In this document: positions 23,834 through 30,893 of the stretch, in pieces
How positions within the stretch are numbered: position 1 is the stretch's first letter
Layout: the number at the start of each line of letters is the position of its first letter
NCBI RefSeq assembly: GCF_020715685.1
Contig: NZ_CP085840.1
Location: 1,240,001-1,304,000, forward strand
From: Dermatobacter hominis
Lineage (GTDB): Bacteria; Actinomycetota; Acidimicrobiia; Acidimicrobiales; Microtrichaceae
Length of the DNA: 64,000 bases
Reading direction: 5' to 3'
Position numbers and translations under genes: made by a program
Notes under the pieces: model-generated
Told to the model about the DNA's origin: nothing
Seen by the model: only the letters and a program-made list of their open reading frames with translations
The model's database searches: none

Positions 23834-24751
23834 TCATCGGACCAGCTCCACCCAGTCCTTGTACCGGTCGACCTGGCCGCGGACGACCTTGGCGTACTCG
23901 GCCGCGATGGCCGACGTCACCGGGCCCGGGCACGGGATCGAGCGGTCGTCGACCGAGTTCACGGCCGACACCTCGGCGGCGGTGCCGCACACGAACATCT
24001 CGTCCGCGATGTAGAGGTCGGAGCGGGTGAGGTCGCCCTCGACCACGTCGATGCCCATGTCGTCGGCGATCGCCGCCACCGTGCTCTGGGTGATGCCCTC
24101 GAGCGCACCGGCCGAGACCGGCGGGGTGATGAGCTTGCCGTGGCGGCCGACGAAGATGTTCTCGCCCGTGCACTCCGACACCAGGCCGGCCGGGTTCAGC
24201 ATGATCGCCTCGTCGTAGCCGGCGTTGAGCGCCTCGACCTTGGCGAGCGAGCTGTTGACGTAGTTGCCGGTGGTCTTGGACGCCGGGGGCATGGCGTTGT
24301 GGTCGTGGCGCAGCCAGGTGCTGATCTTCATGCGCACGCCCTTGGTGACGGCGTCGTCGCCGAGGTACGCACCCCACGGCCAGCAGGCGATCGACACGTC
24401 GACCGTGCACGGCAGGGTGTTGAGGCCCATCTCGCCGTAGCCGTAGTAGGCGATCGGGCGGATGTAGCACGACGGCAGACCGCTCGAGCGGACGACGGCC
24501 TTGGTCGCGTCGACCAGCTCGTCGACCGAGTACGGCAGCGACATCCCCATGATCTTCGCCGAGCGCTCCAGGCGCTCGATGTGGTCGGTCAGGCGGAACA
24601 CGCCGGGCCCGTCGGTGGTCTCGTAGGCCCGGATGCCCTCGAAGACGCCCATGCCGTAGTGGAGGCTGTGCGTGAGCACGTGGATGCGGGCCTCGTCCCA
24701 CGGGACGAGCTCGCCGTTCATCCAGATCTGCTCGGTCGGGGTGATGGGCAT
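23834..24751 (-). CDS. ilvE: Branched-chain amino acid aminotransferase
   Basis: A 305-residue fold-type IV PLP enzyme catalysing the last step of Ile, Leu and Val synthesis. It shows WMNGELVPWDEARIHVLTHSLHYGMGVFEGIRAY at the N-terminus, PLP-binding lysine in SKTTGNYVNSSLAK, DEAIMLNPAGLVSECTGENIFV, and GALEGITQSTV. The ATG at 24751 is preceded by agaagga. It lies 89 bases after leuB, a gap holding a short 9-bp tandem repeat, and 19 bases before cimA. Confidence 0.93.
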   Translation of the reverse strand: MPITPTEQIWMNGELVPWDEARIHVLTHSLHYGMGVFEGIRAYETTDGPGVFRLTDHIERLERSAKIMGMSLPYSVDELVDATKAVVRSSGLPSCYIRPIAYYGYGEMGLNTLPCTVDVSIACWPWGAYLGDDAVTKGVRMKISTWLRHDHNAMPPASKTTGNYVNSSLAKVEALNAGYDEAIMLNPAGLVSECTGENIFVGRHGKLITPPVSAGALEGITQSTVAAIADDMGIDVVEGDLTRSDLYIADEMFVCGTAAEVSAVNSVDDRSIPCPGPVTSAIAAEYAKVVRGQVDRYKDWVELVR

Positions 24752-24766
24752 CTTCGGGTCCTTCTG

Positions 24767-24792
24767 GCTGTGCGTGCTGTGCGTGCTGTGCT
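24767..24792 (-). repeat. Short tandem repeat of 9 bp in the leuB-ilvE spacer
   Basis: The word gctgtgcgt is repeated twice perfectly and a third time partly (eight bases). It lies in the untranslated spacer just before the ilvE ribosome binding site and is probably a slippage product. Confidence 0.6.
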
Positions 24793-24840
24793 GTCGTGCT
24801 GGCGGCGTCCGTCGTGGCCGCCGTCGGGCCGGCCCGCGGC

Positions 24841-25839
24841 TCAGGCGTTCTTGACGGCGTCGGCGATGGCGTCGCCGATCTCGGTGGTCGAGCCCTGGTA
24901 GCGCTCCGGGTCGGTGACGGCGGCGGCGACCTTGGCCGTGGCCTCGGCCTCGCCCAAGAAGTCGAGCATGAGCTGCAGCGAGATGATCGCCGCGACCGGG
25001 TTGGCCTTGTTCTGGCCGGCGATGTCGGGGGCCGTGCCGTGGACCGGCTCGAACATCGAGGGGCCGGTGCGGGCCGGGTTGAGGTTGGCCGAGGCGGCGA
25101 AGCCCACGCCGCCGGCCACCGCGCCGCCCAGGTCGGTGAGGATGTCGCCGAACAGGTTGTCCGTGACGATGACGTCGTAGCGCTCGGGTCGCTCGACGAA
25201 GTGGATGCAGGCTGCGTCGACGTGGTCGTAGCCGGTGCTGACCTGCGGGTACTCCTCGGCCACGATGTCGAACGTCCGCTGCCAGAGGTCGCCGGCGAAG
25301 GTCAGGACGTTCTTCTTGTGCACCAGCGTGAGGTGCTTGCGCTCGGTGCCCGACGCCCGGTCGAAGGCATAGCGGATGCAGCGCTCGACGCCGAGGCGGG
25401 TGTTGACCGATCCCTGCGTCGCGATCTCGTTCGGCGTGCCCTTGCGGAGGAAGCCGCCCTCGCCGGCGTAGGTGCCCTCGGTGTTCTCCCGGATCACCTC
25501 GAAGTCGGCCTTGGGCGGGAGTCGGAACGGGCGCAGGTTGATGTACTGGTCGAGGTCGAAGCGCATCCGCAGCAGGATCCCGCGCTCGACCAGGCCGGCC
25601 GGGGCGGCGACGCCGACGGCCGGGTCGCCGACGGCGCCGAGCAGCAGGGCGTCGAGCCCACGCCACTCCTCGAGCACCTCGTCGGGCAGGACGGTGCCGT
25701 CCTCCAGGTAGCGGTGCGCGCCCAGGTCGTAGTCGATGCGCTCGTAGCCGACGCCCGTCGCGTCGAGCACCTTGATGGCCTCGGCGACCACCTCGGGGCC
25801 GATGCCGTCGCCGCCGATCACGCCGATCCTGTGGGTCAT
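24841..25839 (-). CDS. leuB: 3-isopropylmalate dehydrogenase
   Basis: A 332-residue decarboxylating dehydrogenase of leucine synthesis that also converts methylmalate in the citramalate route. Marks are [21 protein letters not shown], the signature [12 protein letters not shown], the catalytic lysine in [13 protein letters not shown] and the metal/NAD segment [29 protein letters not shown] ... [20 protein letters not shown]. It is the first structural gene after a leader peptide and attenuator. The untranslated segment between attenuator and ATG is about 85 bases. Confidence 0.93.
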   Translation of the reverse strand: MTHRIGVIGGDGIGPEVVAEAIKVLDATGVGYERIDYDLGAHRYLEDGTVLPDEVLEEWRGLDALLLGAVGDPAVGVAAPAGLVERGILLRMRFDLDQYINLRPFRLPPKADFEVIRENTEGTYAGEGGFLRKGTPNEIATQGSVNTRLGVERCIRYAFDRASGTERKHLTLVHKKNVLTFAGDLWQRTFDIVAEEYPQVSTGYDHVDAACIHFVERPERYDVIVTDNLFGDILTDLGGAVAGGVGFAASANLNPARTGPSMFEPVHGTAPDIAGQNKANPVAAIISLQLMLDFLGEAEATAKVAAAVTDPERYQGSTTEIGDAIADAVKNA

Positions 25840-25924
25840 GTCTGGCTACCTGTCTCTCGTGGTCGTGCTCGGCGCTGCCGCCGGGCGGATCGTGGGCCGG
25901 GGCGAGCGGGGCGCCGGACCCGGG

Positions 25925-25956
25925 ACAAAAGAAAACCGTCCACTCAGGTGGACGGT
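25925..25956 (-). terminator. Attenuator terminator upstream of leuB
   Basis: On the minus strand accgtccac (25956-25948), loop ctga and gtggacggt (25943-25935) form a perfect 9-bp stem followed at once by a T-rich run, tttctttt. It is the clearest intrinsic terminator in the window, and it lies between a leader peptide and leuB rather than after a gene. A second stem, gcgcacgc (25986-25979) with gcgtgcgc (25970-25963), begins at the leader stop codon and fits a pause hairpin. Confidence 0.85.
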
Positions 25957-25985
25957 GGGGACGCGCACGCCGGCATGGGCGTGCG

Positions 25986-26039
25986 CTAGCGAATGATCGC
26001 TACGGACCGGGCGACGGAGGTTCGGGACGTGCTGGTCAC
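25986..26039 (-). CDS. Leader peptide of the leuB-ilvE-cimA operon
   Basis: A GTG-started frame of 17 codons reading MTSTSRTSVARSVAIIR, then TAG. The codons just before the stop are GTA GCG ATC ATT CGC, so valine and isoleucine supply would set ribosome position on the RNA. The stop lies at the foot of a pause hairpin and 30 bases before the intrinsic terminator, the classical geometry for ribosome-mediated attenuation. The start lies seven bases after TACACT, so the leader message is probably itself leaderless. Confidence 0.75.
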   Translation of the reverse strand: MTSTSRTSVARSVAIIR

Positions 26040-26046
26040 GCCCGCC

Positions 26047-26052
26047 AGTGTA
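26047..26052 (-). promoter_or_regulatory. -10 element of the leuB operon promoter
   Basis: TACACT on the minus strand ends seven bases before the leader GTG, placing transcription start at or beside the start codon. No good -35 hexamer is visible at 16-19 bases upstream. Confidence 0.55.
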
Positions 26053-26121
26053 CCCCGCGAGTCCCCCGCGACCGTAGGCCGTGCTCGTCGGCCCGTTCCG
26101 TCTCTCATAGGCTCCGTCGCC

Positions 26122-26589
26122 ATGGCACAGGAGCTCTCCCAGGACGCGTTCGACCGGCTCACCGCGGAGCTGGAGGACCTGCGGACCCGGGGCCGCATCG
26201 AGATGGCCGACCGGATCGAGCGGGCGCGGGAGCACGGCGACCTCAAGGAGAACGCCGAGTACCACGCAGCCAAGGAGGAGAAGGCGAAGATGGAGGCGCG
26301 GATCGCCCAGCTCTTCGGGATCCTCGAGGACGCGGTCATCGTGGAGATCGGCGGGGCGTCCGACGAGGTCCGGATCGGCACGATCGTCACCCTCCGCTAC
26401 GACGGCGACGACGAGGACGAGGTCGAGAAGTTCCTCGTCGGGTCCATCGAGGAGGCGTCCGCAGGCGTGACCGTCATCTCGCCGTCGTCCGCGCTCGGCG
26501 AGGCCCTGATGGGCGCCAAGCCCGGCGACTCCGTGAGCTACCAGGCGCCCAACGGCGAGCTCACCGTCATCGTCGTCGAGCTGCACTGA
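26122..26589 (+). CDS. greA: Transcription elongation factor GreA
   Basis: A 155-residue factor that binds the RNA polymerase secondary channel and rescues backtracked complexes by stimulating transcript cleavage. The N-terminal coiled coil (residues 1-75) has RGRIEMADRIERAREHGDLKENAEYHAAKEEKAKMEARIAQL with the acidic tip D-x-x-E-N. The C-terminal FKBP-like domain ends SPSSALGEALMGAKPGDSVSYQAPNGELTVIVVEL. The ATG follows TAGGCT by eight bases. It is divergent from the leuB leader, with 82 bases between starts. Confidence 0.95.
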   Translation: MAQELSQDAFDRLTAELEDLRTRGRIEMADRIERAREHGDLKENAEYHAAKEEKAKMEARIAQLFGILEDAVIVEIGGASDEVRIGTIVTLRYDGDDEDEVEKFLVGSIEEASAGVTVISPSSALGEALMGAKPGDSVSYQAPNGELTVIVVELH

Positions 26590-26617
26590 CGGCGGCACCG
26601 CCTCGGTCGCGGTGCCG

Positions 26618-26699
26618 ACCGCCCGCTCGACGGACCGTGCGCTCCCGCACGACGCACCGCCCGCTCCCGCTCGACGGACCGCCCGCTCCCGCACGACGG
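26618..26699. repeat. Four imperfect tandem repeats of about 22 bp
   Basis: After greA the word accg-cccgctcccgc-acgacgg is repeated: one short copy of 16 bases (26618-26633) and three of 22 bases (26634-26655, 26656-26677, 26678-26699) differing at a few positions. A palindrome cccccgatcggggg (26705-26718) follows. This is the greA-mscL intergenic region, so it may act as greA terminator sequence or be simple slippage. Confidence 0.75.
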
Positions 26700-26813
26700 A
26701 CCGCCCCCCGATCGGGGGACTGACCGGTCCGCCGCCGGGGAACGTGGGAGTCCCATCATTGGAGGACGTCGCCCGGGCTGCGCACGTGGTCCCGGCCCGA
26801 TCGAGGAGCGCGC

Positions 26814-27182
26814 ATGATCAAGGGGTTCCGGGAGTTCATCACCCGAGGCAACGTCGTCGACCTGGCGGTGGGCGTCATCATCGGCGCTGCGTTCGGCGCC
26901 GTCGTCACCTCGCTGACGCAGGACGTGATCATGCCGTTCATCGGGGCGATCATCGGCGAGCCGAGCTTCGAGCAGCTGACCTTCACGATCGGCGACGGCG
27001 TCATCCGCTACGGGGCCTTCCTCACCGCCGTCCTGAACTTCCTGATCCTGGCCGCGGCCGTCTACTTCTTCATCGTCGCCCCCATCAACCACCTCCGGGC
27101 CCGCTACAGCACCCCCGAGGAGGAGGAGCTGGCCAAGGAGGACCGGATGATCGAGCTGCTGGAGCAGATCGCTCGCAAGTAG
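26814..27182 (+). CDS. mscL: Large-conductance mechanosensitive channel
   Basis: A 122-residue membrane channel releasing solutes on hypo-osmotic shock. The N-terminal amphipathic helix and first membrane helix read MIKGFREFITRGNVVDLAVGVIIGAAFGAVVTSLTQDVIMPFIGAIIG, with the pore-lining AVGVIIGAAFG glycine/alanine motif. After a periplasmic loop the second helix is GAFLTAVLNFLILAAAVYFFIV, then a charged C-terminal bundle. A gaggag ribosome binding site precedes the ATG. It converges on ppx with only 22 bases between stops. Confidence 0.95.
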   Translation: MIKGFREFITRGNVVDLAVGVIIGAAFGAVVTSLTQDVIMPFIGAIIGEPSFEQLTFTIGDGVIRYGAFLTAVLNFLILAAAVYFFIVAPINHLRARYSTPEEEELAKEDRMIELLEQIARK

Positions 27183-27204
27183 CCGATCGAGGTGCGCGGC
27201 GGGA

Positions 27205-28785
27205 TCAGTCCGCGGCGACGATCTCGACGGTCGCGCCGAGCTGGTCGGCGAGCATGTTGCAGCGCTCGTTCGCCGCGTAGACCTCGAGGGAGAGGTCGGC
27301 GTCGGGCTCGCCCACGAGCTCGATCCGGACGTGGTCGCCCTCGTCCTTGACGTTGAGCCGCTCGACCGCACCGTCGTGGTTGCGGTCCATGCCGATCGCG
27401 ACGCGGAGCATCGACACCATCGCCCGGACCCGGGCCTGGTCCTCGCTCGACAGCGCTGCGAACTCGAGGTGCTTCTCGGCCGGCCGGCCCTTCCGGTGGT
27501 AGCGGGCGACCTGGGCGATGATCTCGATCTCGCGGTCCGTGAAGCCCATGAGGTGCTCGGAGTTCCGGATCACGTAGTAGCTGTGCTTGTGGTGGCCCGA
27601 GTGGCTGATGAACAGCCCGACGTTGGCCAGCAGCGCGCCCGCCTCGAGCAGTTCGCGGTCGGCGTCGCCCAGCCCCAACCGCTCCCCCAGCGCGTCGTGC
27701 AGCTGCAGCGCGAGCGCGGCCACCTGCACCGAGTGCGCCGGGTCGTCGTCGCAGAGCTCGATGAGGTGGTGGACCGACGCCTCGCGCAGCTGCGACAGGT
27801 GGTGCAGCGACCCGCCGCGGAGCCGGTGGAGGCCGTCGAGCAGCACGCCCTCACGCAGCGCGTACTCCGAGATCACGAGCTCGTCGATGCCGAGCGCGTC
27901 GCACACCTGCTCGATGACGATGGCGCCGCCGAGGAGGATGTCGGCCCGGGCGACGTCGATTCCCGGCAGCTGGCGGCGCTCCTCGGTCGTCGGGGCACCG
28001 GCCAGGTCGTCGATCACCTTGCCGAGCGCCTTGCGGGTCAGCACCGCCCCGTTCATGGTCTGCGGCGCGGTGTCGCCCGATCGGGCCAGGGCCATGACCG
28101 CCAGCGACTCGGCGGTGCCCGACGACGCGACCGCCACCTCGAACGGCAGGTTGACCGCGTCGCGCAGCATCGGCGCGAGCCGGCCCTGCACGAAGCGCCG
28201 GCACTCGGCCACTGCCTTCGGGCTCGCCGCCCCGTCGGGGAAGAACGACCGCGTCATGCGCAGCGAGCCGAGCTTGATGGACCGGGCGTAGGTGACCTCC
28301 TCGCCCCGGCCGAAGACGATCTCTGTGGACCCCCCGCCGACGTCGACGAGCACCATGTCCTTGTCCCACACCGGCAGCGCCTGCAGCACGCCGAGGCGGA
28401 TGAGGCGGGCCTCCTCGTGGCCGGCGATCACCTCGACGTCGACGCCCGCCTCTTCACGCGCCCGGACCAGGAAGTCGCCGGCGTTGCGGGCCTCCCGGAC
28501 GGCCGACGTCGCCACGGCGAAGACGGTGGCGTCGAGGCTGTCGGCGAGCTGGCGGCACCGGGTCAGGGCGGCCACGGCGCGGTCGATCGCATCGGGCTCG
28601 AGGTGTTTCATCTCGCCCTGGCCGGAACCGAGCCGGACCATCTCCTTCAGGCGGGTGATCACCTCGAAGCGGTCGTTGCCCGCCACCCGCGCCACGACCA
28701 TGTGGACGGAGTTCGTCCCGATGTCGATGGCGGCCAGCACCTCGGGGAACGGGGAGGGGGTGCTCGGCCCTGGGGGCGGGGCCAT
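27205..28785 (-). CDS. Ppx/GppA family exopolyphosphatase
   Basis: A 526-residue protein with an ASKHA-fold phosphatase (AAIDIGTNSVHMVVARV, then VLVDVGGGSTEIVFG, the two phosphate loops) and a C-terminal HD-like helical domain (ALALQLHDALGERLG ... LLEAGALLANVGLFISHSGHHKHSYYVIRN). Family members hydrolyse polyphosphate or convert pppGpp to ppGpp; sequence alone does not decide which. TACACT lies seven bases before the ATG with no ribosome binding site, suggesting a leaderless transcript. Actinobacteria often carry more than one paralogue. Confidence 0.88.
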   Translation of the reverse strand: MAPPPGPSTPSPFPEVLAAIDIGTNSVHMVVARVAGNDRFEVITRLKEMVRLGSGQGEMKHLEPDAIDRAVAALTRCRQLADSLDATVFAVATSAVREARNAGDFLVRAREEAGVDVEVIAGHEEARLIRLGVLQALPVWDKDMVLVDVGGGSTEIVFGRGEEVTYARSIKLGSLRMTRSFFPDGAASPKAVAECRRFVQGRLAPMLRDAVNLPFEVAVASSGTAESLAVMALARSGDTAPQTMNGAVLTRKALGKVIDDLAGAPTTEERRQLPGIDVARADILLGGAIVIEQVCDALGIDELVISEYALREGVLLDGLHRLRGGSLHHLSQLREASVHHLIELCDDDPAHSVQVAALALQLHDALGERLGLGDADRELLEAGALLANVGLFISHSGHHKHSYYVIRNSEHLMGFTDREIEIIAQVARYHRKGRPAEKHLEFAALSSEDQARVRAMVSMLRVAIGMDRNHDGAVERLNVKDEGDHVRIELVGEPDADLSLEVYAANERCNMLADQLGATVEIVAAD

Positions 28786-28931
28786 GGCCGCGAGTGTACG
28801 GCCGGCCGGTGCAGGGCTCCCATCGCAGCTCGTGCGCCGGCCGCGCGACCGGGACGAACCGTCCGCTCACGCTGCGGCGGGACGGAGGGGGTCGGGGTGA
28901 TCGCGGCGGTCGGTGCGCGAGGCTGCCGGGC

Positions 28932-30008
28932 GTGGTCGCAGCCGACGGCACCGATCCCCCCGGGTGGGACGAGGGCTGGGCCGCGGCATGGGCGGCGGCA
29001 CGCGACGGCGGCCAGCTCCCCGACGGCACGGTCGCGGCGCGGGTCGTCCGCATCGACAAGGGCGGCATCACCGCGGCGCGCTGGCCGGGTGACGACCACC
29101 TGGTGATCGCCGCCAAGTCGGCGCGGCGCGTGGTGGTCGGCGACGTCGTCGCGCTCGACGCCGAGGCCGGGCGCATCGAGGCGATCCTCCCGCGGCGCAC
29201 GGTGTTCGAGCGCCGGTCGCCCGGGGTGAGTCGCGGCCAGGTGCTGGCCGAGGCCCGCGCGGTGGCCGCCAACATGGACCGCGTCCTCGTCCTGCAGCCG
29301 CTGGACACCGGGCTCAACCCGCATCGGCTCGCCCGCGAGCTCGTGCTGGCGTGGGAGTCGGGAGCCCTGCCGATCGTCCTGCTCACCAAGACCGACCTGG
29401 TCGACGAGGAGACGGTCGAGGCCGCCGTCGCCGAGGCGCGGCGATGGGCGCCCGGCGTCGAGGTGCTGGCGATCTCCAAGCACCGCCCCGACACGCTGCA
29501 CGGGCTCGACGACGTCACCGGGCCCGGGCACGTGCTGGCGCTGCTCGGCGCGTCGGGGGCGGGCAAGTCGTCGCTCGCCAACGCACTCGCCGGCCACGAG
29601 GTGCAGCTGACCGCCGAGGTGCGGGAGGGCGACCGGCGTGGCCGGCACACCACGTCGGCCGGCCAGATCGTCCCGCTCGCGGGCGGCGCCCTGCTGATCG
29701 ACACGCCGGGCATCCGCGGCGTGGGACTGTGGGCGGCGGACGAGGGCCTGGAGCGGGCCTTCGACGACCTGGTGCCCTACGCCGAGGAGTGCCGCTTCGT
29801 CGACTGCCAGCACGGCACCGAGCCCGGGTGCGGCGTCACCGCCGCGGTCGAGCGCGGCGACGTCGGCGCCGACCGGCTCGAGGTGTTCCACGAGCTGGTC
29901 GCCGAGCTGGAGTCGCTCGAGGCCGACCTCGAGGTGCGCGAGCGCGACGCCGAGCGCCAGGCCAACCAGGTGGCGCGCCACAAGGCCCGCAACCGCGACA
30001 ACCGCTGA
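28932..30008 (+). CDS. rsgA: Ribosome small subunit-dependent GTPase
   Basis: A 358-residue circularly permuted GTPase that checks 30S subunit maturation. An OB-like N-terminal domain is followed by G4 (LLTKTDLVD), then the P-loop G1 (LLGASGAGKSSLANAL), the permuted switch (RGRHTTSAGQ) and G3 (LIDTPGIRGVG). A zinc finger C-x4-C-x-H-x5-C follows (CRFVDCQHGTEPGC), then a basic C-terminal helix ERQANQVARHKARNRDNR. I chose GTG 28932 because the longer frame upstream is Arg/Gly-rich. It is divergent from ppx and convergent with the IclR regulator. Confidence 0.9.
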   Translation: MVAADGTDPPGWDEGWAAAWAAARDGGQLPDGTVAARVVRIDKGGITAARWPGDDHLVIAAKSARRVVVGDVVALDAEAGRIEAILPRRTVFERRSPGVSRGQVLAEARAVAANMDRVLVLQPLDTGLNPHRLARELVLAWESGALPIVLLTKTDLVDEETVEAAVAEARRWAPGVEVLAISKHRPDTLHGLDDVTGPGHVLALLGASGAGKSSLANALAGHEVQLTAEVREGDRRGRHTTSAGQIVPLAGGALLIDTPGIRGVGLWAADEGLERAFDDLVPYAEECRFVDCQHGTEPGCGVTAAVERGDVGADRLEVFHELVAELESLEADLEVRERDAERQANQVARHKARNRDNR

Positions 30009-30039
30009 CCCCCCCCCGATCCCCGCCCCCGCAGGTTCA

Positions 30040-30179
30040 CTGACCCCGCGGTTTCTGACGCCACCAGACGGTGCTGCTGACGCAATCTCGACACGAGAAT
30101 CCGGGGCCCCCGGATTCTCGTGTCGATGATCGGCCGGAGAGCACACCTGATGGCGTCAGAAACTTGGGGGCGGGGTCAG
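30040..30179. terminator. Three nested inverted repeats between rsgA and the IclR gene
   Basis: Outer arms ctgaccccgc (30040-30049) with gcggggtcag (30170-30179); middle arms of 17 bases (30051-30067 with 30147-30163, one mismatch); inner perfect 19-base arms tcgacacgagaatccgggg (30088-30106) with its complement (30108-30126) around a single base. The segment could fold into one long cruciform or RNA hairpin covering the whole convergent intergenic region and the IclR stop codon. It probably terminates both genes. No T tract. Confidence 0.75.
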
Positions 30180-30817
30180 AGGCGGGTCTCGACGGCGCGG
30201 GCGGCTTCGACCACGGATCCGCCGTGGCGGCGTCCGGGCGAGCGGCCCATCCGGTCGATCGGGCCGGACGCGCTGATCGCGGCGACGACCTCGCCGGCCC
30301 GCCGCACCGGGGCCGACACCGACGCCACACCGGGTTCGCGCTCCTCGACCGTCTGCACCCACCCCTGCGGTCCGGTCTCGCCGGTCAGCACCCGGCCCGC
30401 CGAGCCGCGGTCCATCGGCAGGGCGGCGCCGATCGGCACGATCGTCCGGAGGCCGTGCGGCGACTCGAGGGCAGCCACGCAGACGCGATCGCCGCCGTCG
30501 CGGACGTAGAGCTGCACCGACTCGCCGGTCCGATCGCGCAGCTCGGCGAGCGCGTCGGACGCAGCGTCGGCGAGCGGGAACTGCTGGGCGGCGGTGCGAC
30601 CGAGCGTCACCAGGTGCAGCCCGAGGGCGAAGCGCCCGTCGCTCCCCCGGCGCAGCATCCCGTGCTCCTCGAGCGCCACGGCCAGGCGGTGGGCGGTGGC
30701 GCGCGAGGTGCCGGTCCGCTCCGACAGCTCCGCCAGCGTGCAGGGCCCGTCGGCGACCGCGGCGAGCAGCCAGCACGACTTGTCGAGCACCCCGACCCCG
30801 CTTACGATGTGTTCCAT
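30176..30817 (-). CDS. IclR-family transcriptional regulator
   Basis: A 213-residue regulator with an N-terminal winged helix (GVLDKSCWLLAAVADGPCTLAELSERTGTSRATAHRLAVALEEHGMLRR) and a C-terminal effector-binding GAF-like domain (HLVTLGRTAAQQFPLADAASDALAELRDRTGESVQLYVRDGDR ... IPIGAALPMDRGSAGRVL). It lies divergently from leuCD, the place of the LtbR/NdgR group that controls leucine synthesis in other actinobacteria. Repression of leuCD is therefore likely, though inferred from context. I chose ATG 30817, immediately before the conserved domain; upstream frame codons overlap the leuC promoter. Confidence 0.85.
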   Translation of the reverse strand: MEHIVSGVGVLDKSCWLLAAVADGPCTLAELSERTGTSRATAHRLAVALEEHGMLRRGSDGRFALGLHLVTLGRTAAQQFPLADAASDALAELRDRTGESVQLYVRDGGDRVCVAALESPHGLRTIVPIGAALPMDRGSAGRVLTGETGPQGWVQTVEEREPGVASVSAPVRRAGEVVAAISASGPIDRMGRSPGRRHGGSVVEAARAVETRL

Positions 30818-30831
30818 CAGTCGGGAACTGT

Positions 30832-30848
30832 ATCTCAACATGTGAGAT
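30832..30848. promoter_or_regulatory. Candidate operator between the IclR gene and leuC
   Basis: A perfect 6-bp inverted repeat, atctca-acatg-tgagat, in the 76-base divergent intergenic region, 46 bases before the leuC ATG and 15 before the regulator ATG. It is well placed for the IclR protein to control both directions. Confidence 0.5.
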
Positions 30849-30893
30849 CGGCCAACCGGCGGCCTCCGAGCGCCGCCCACGACAGGAGTCGAG

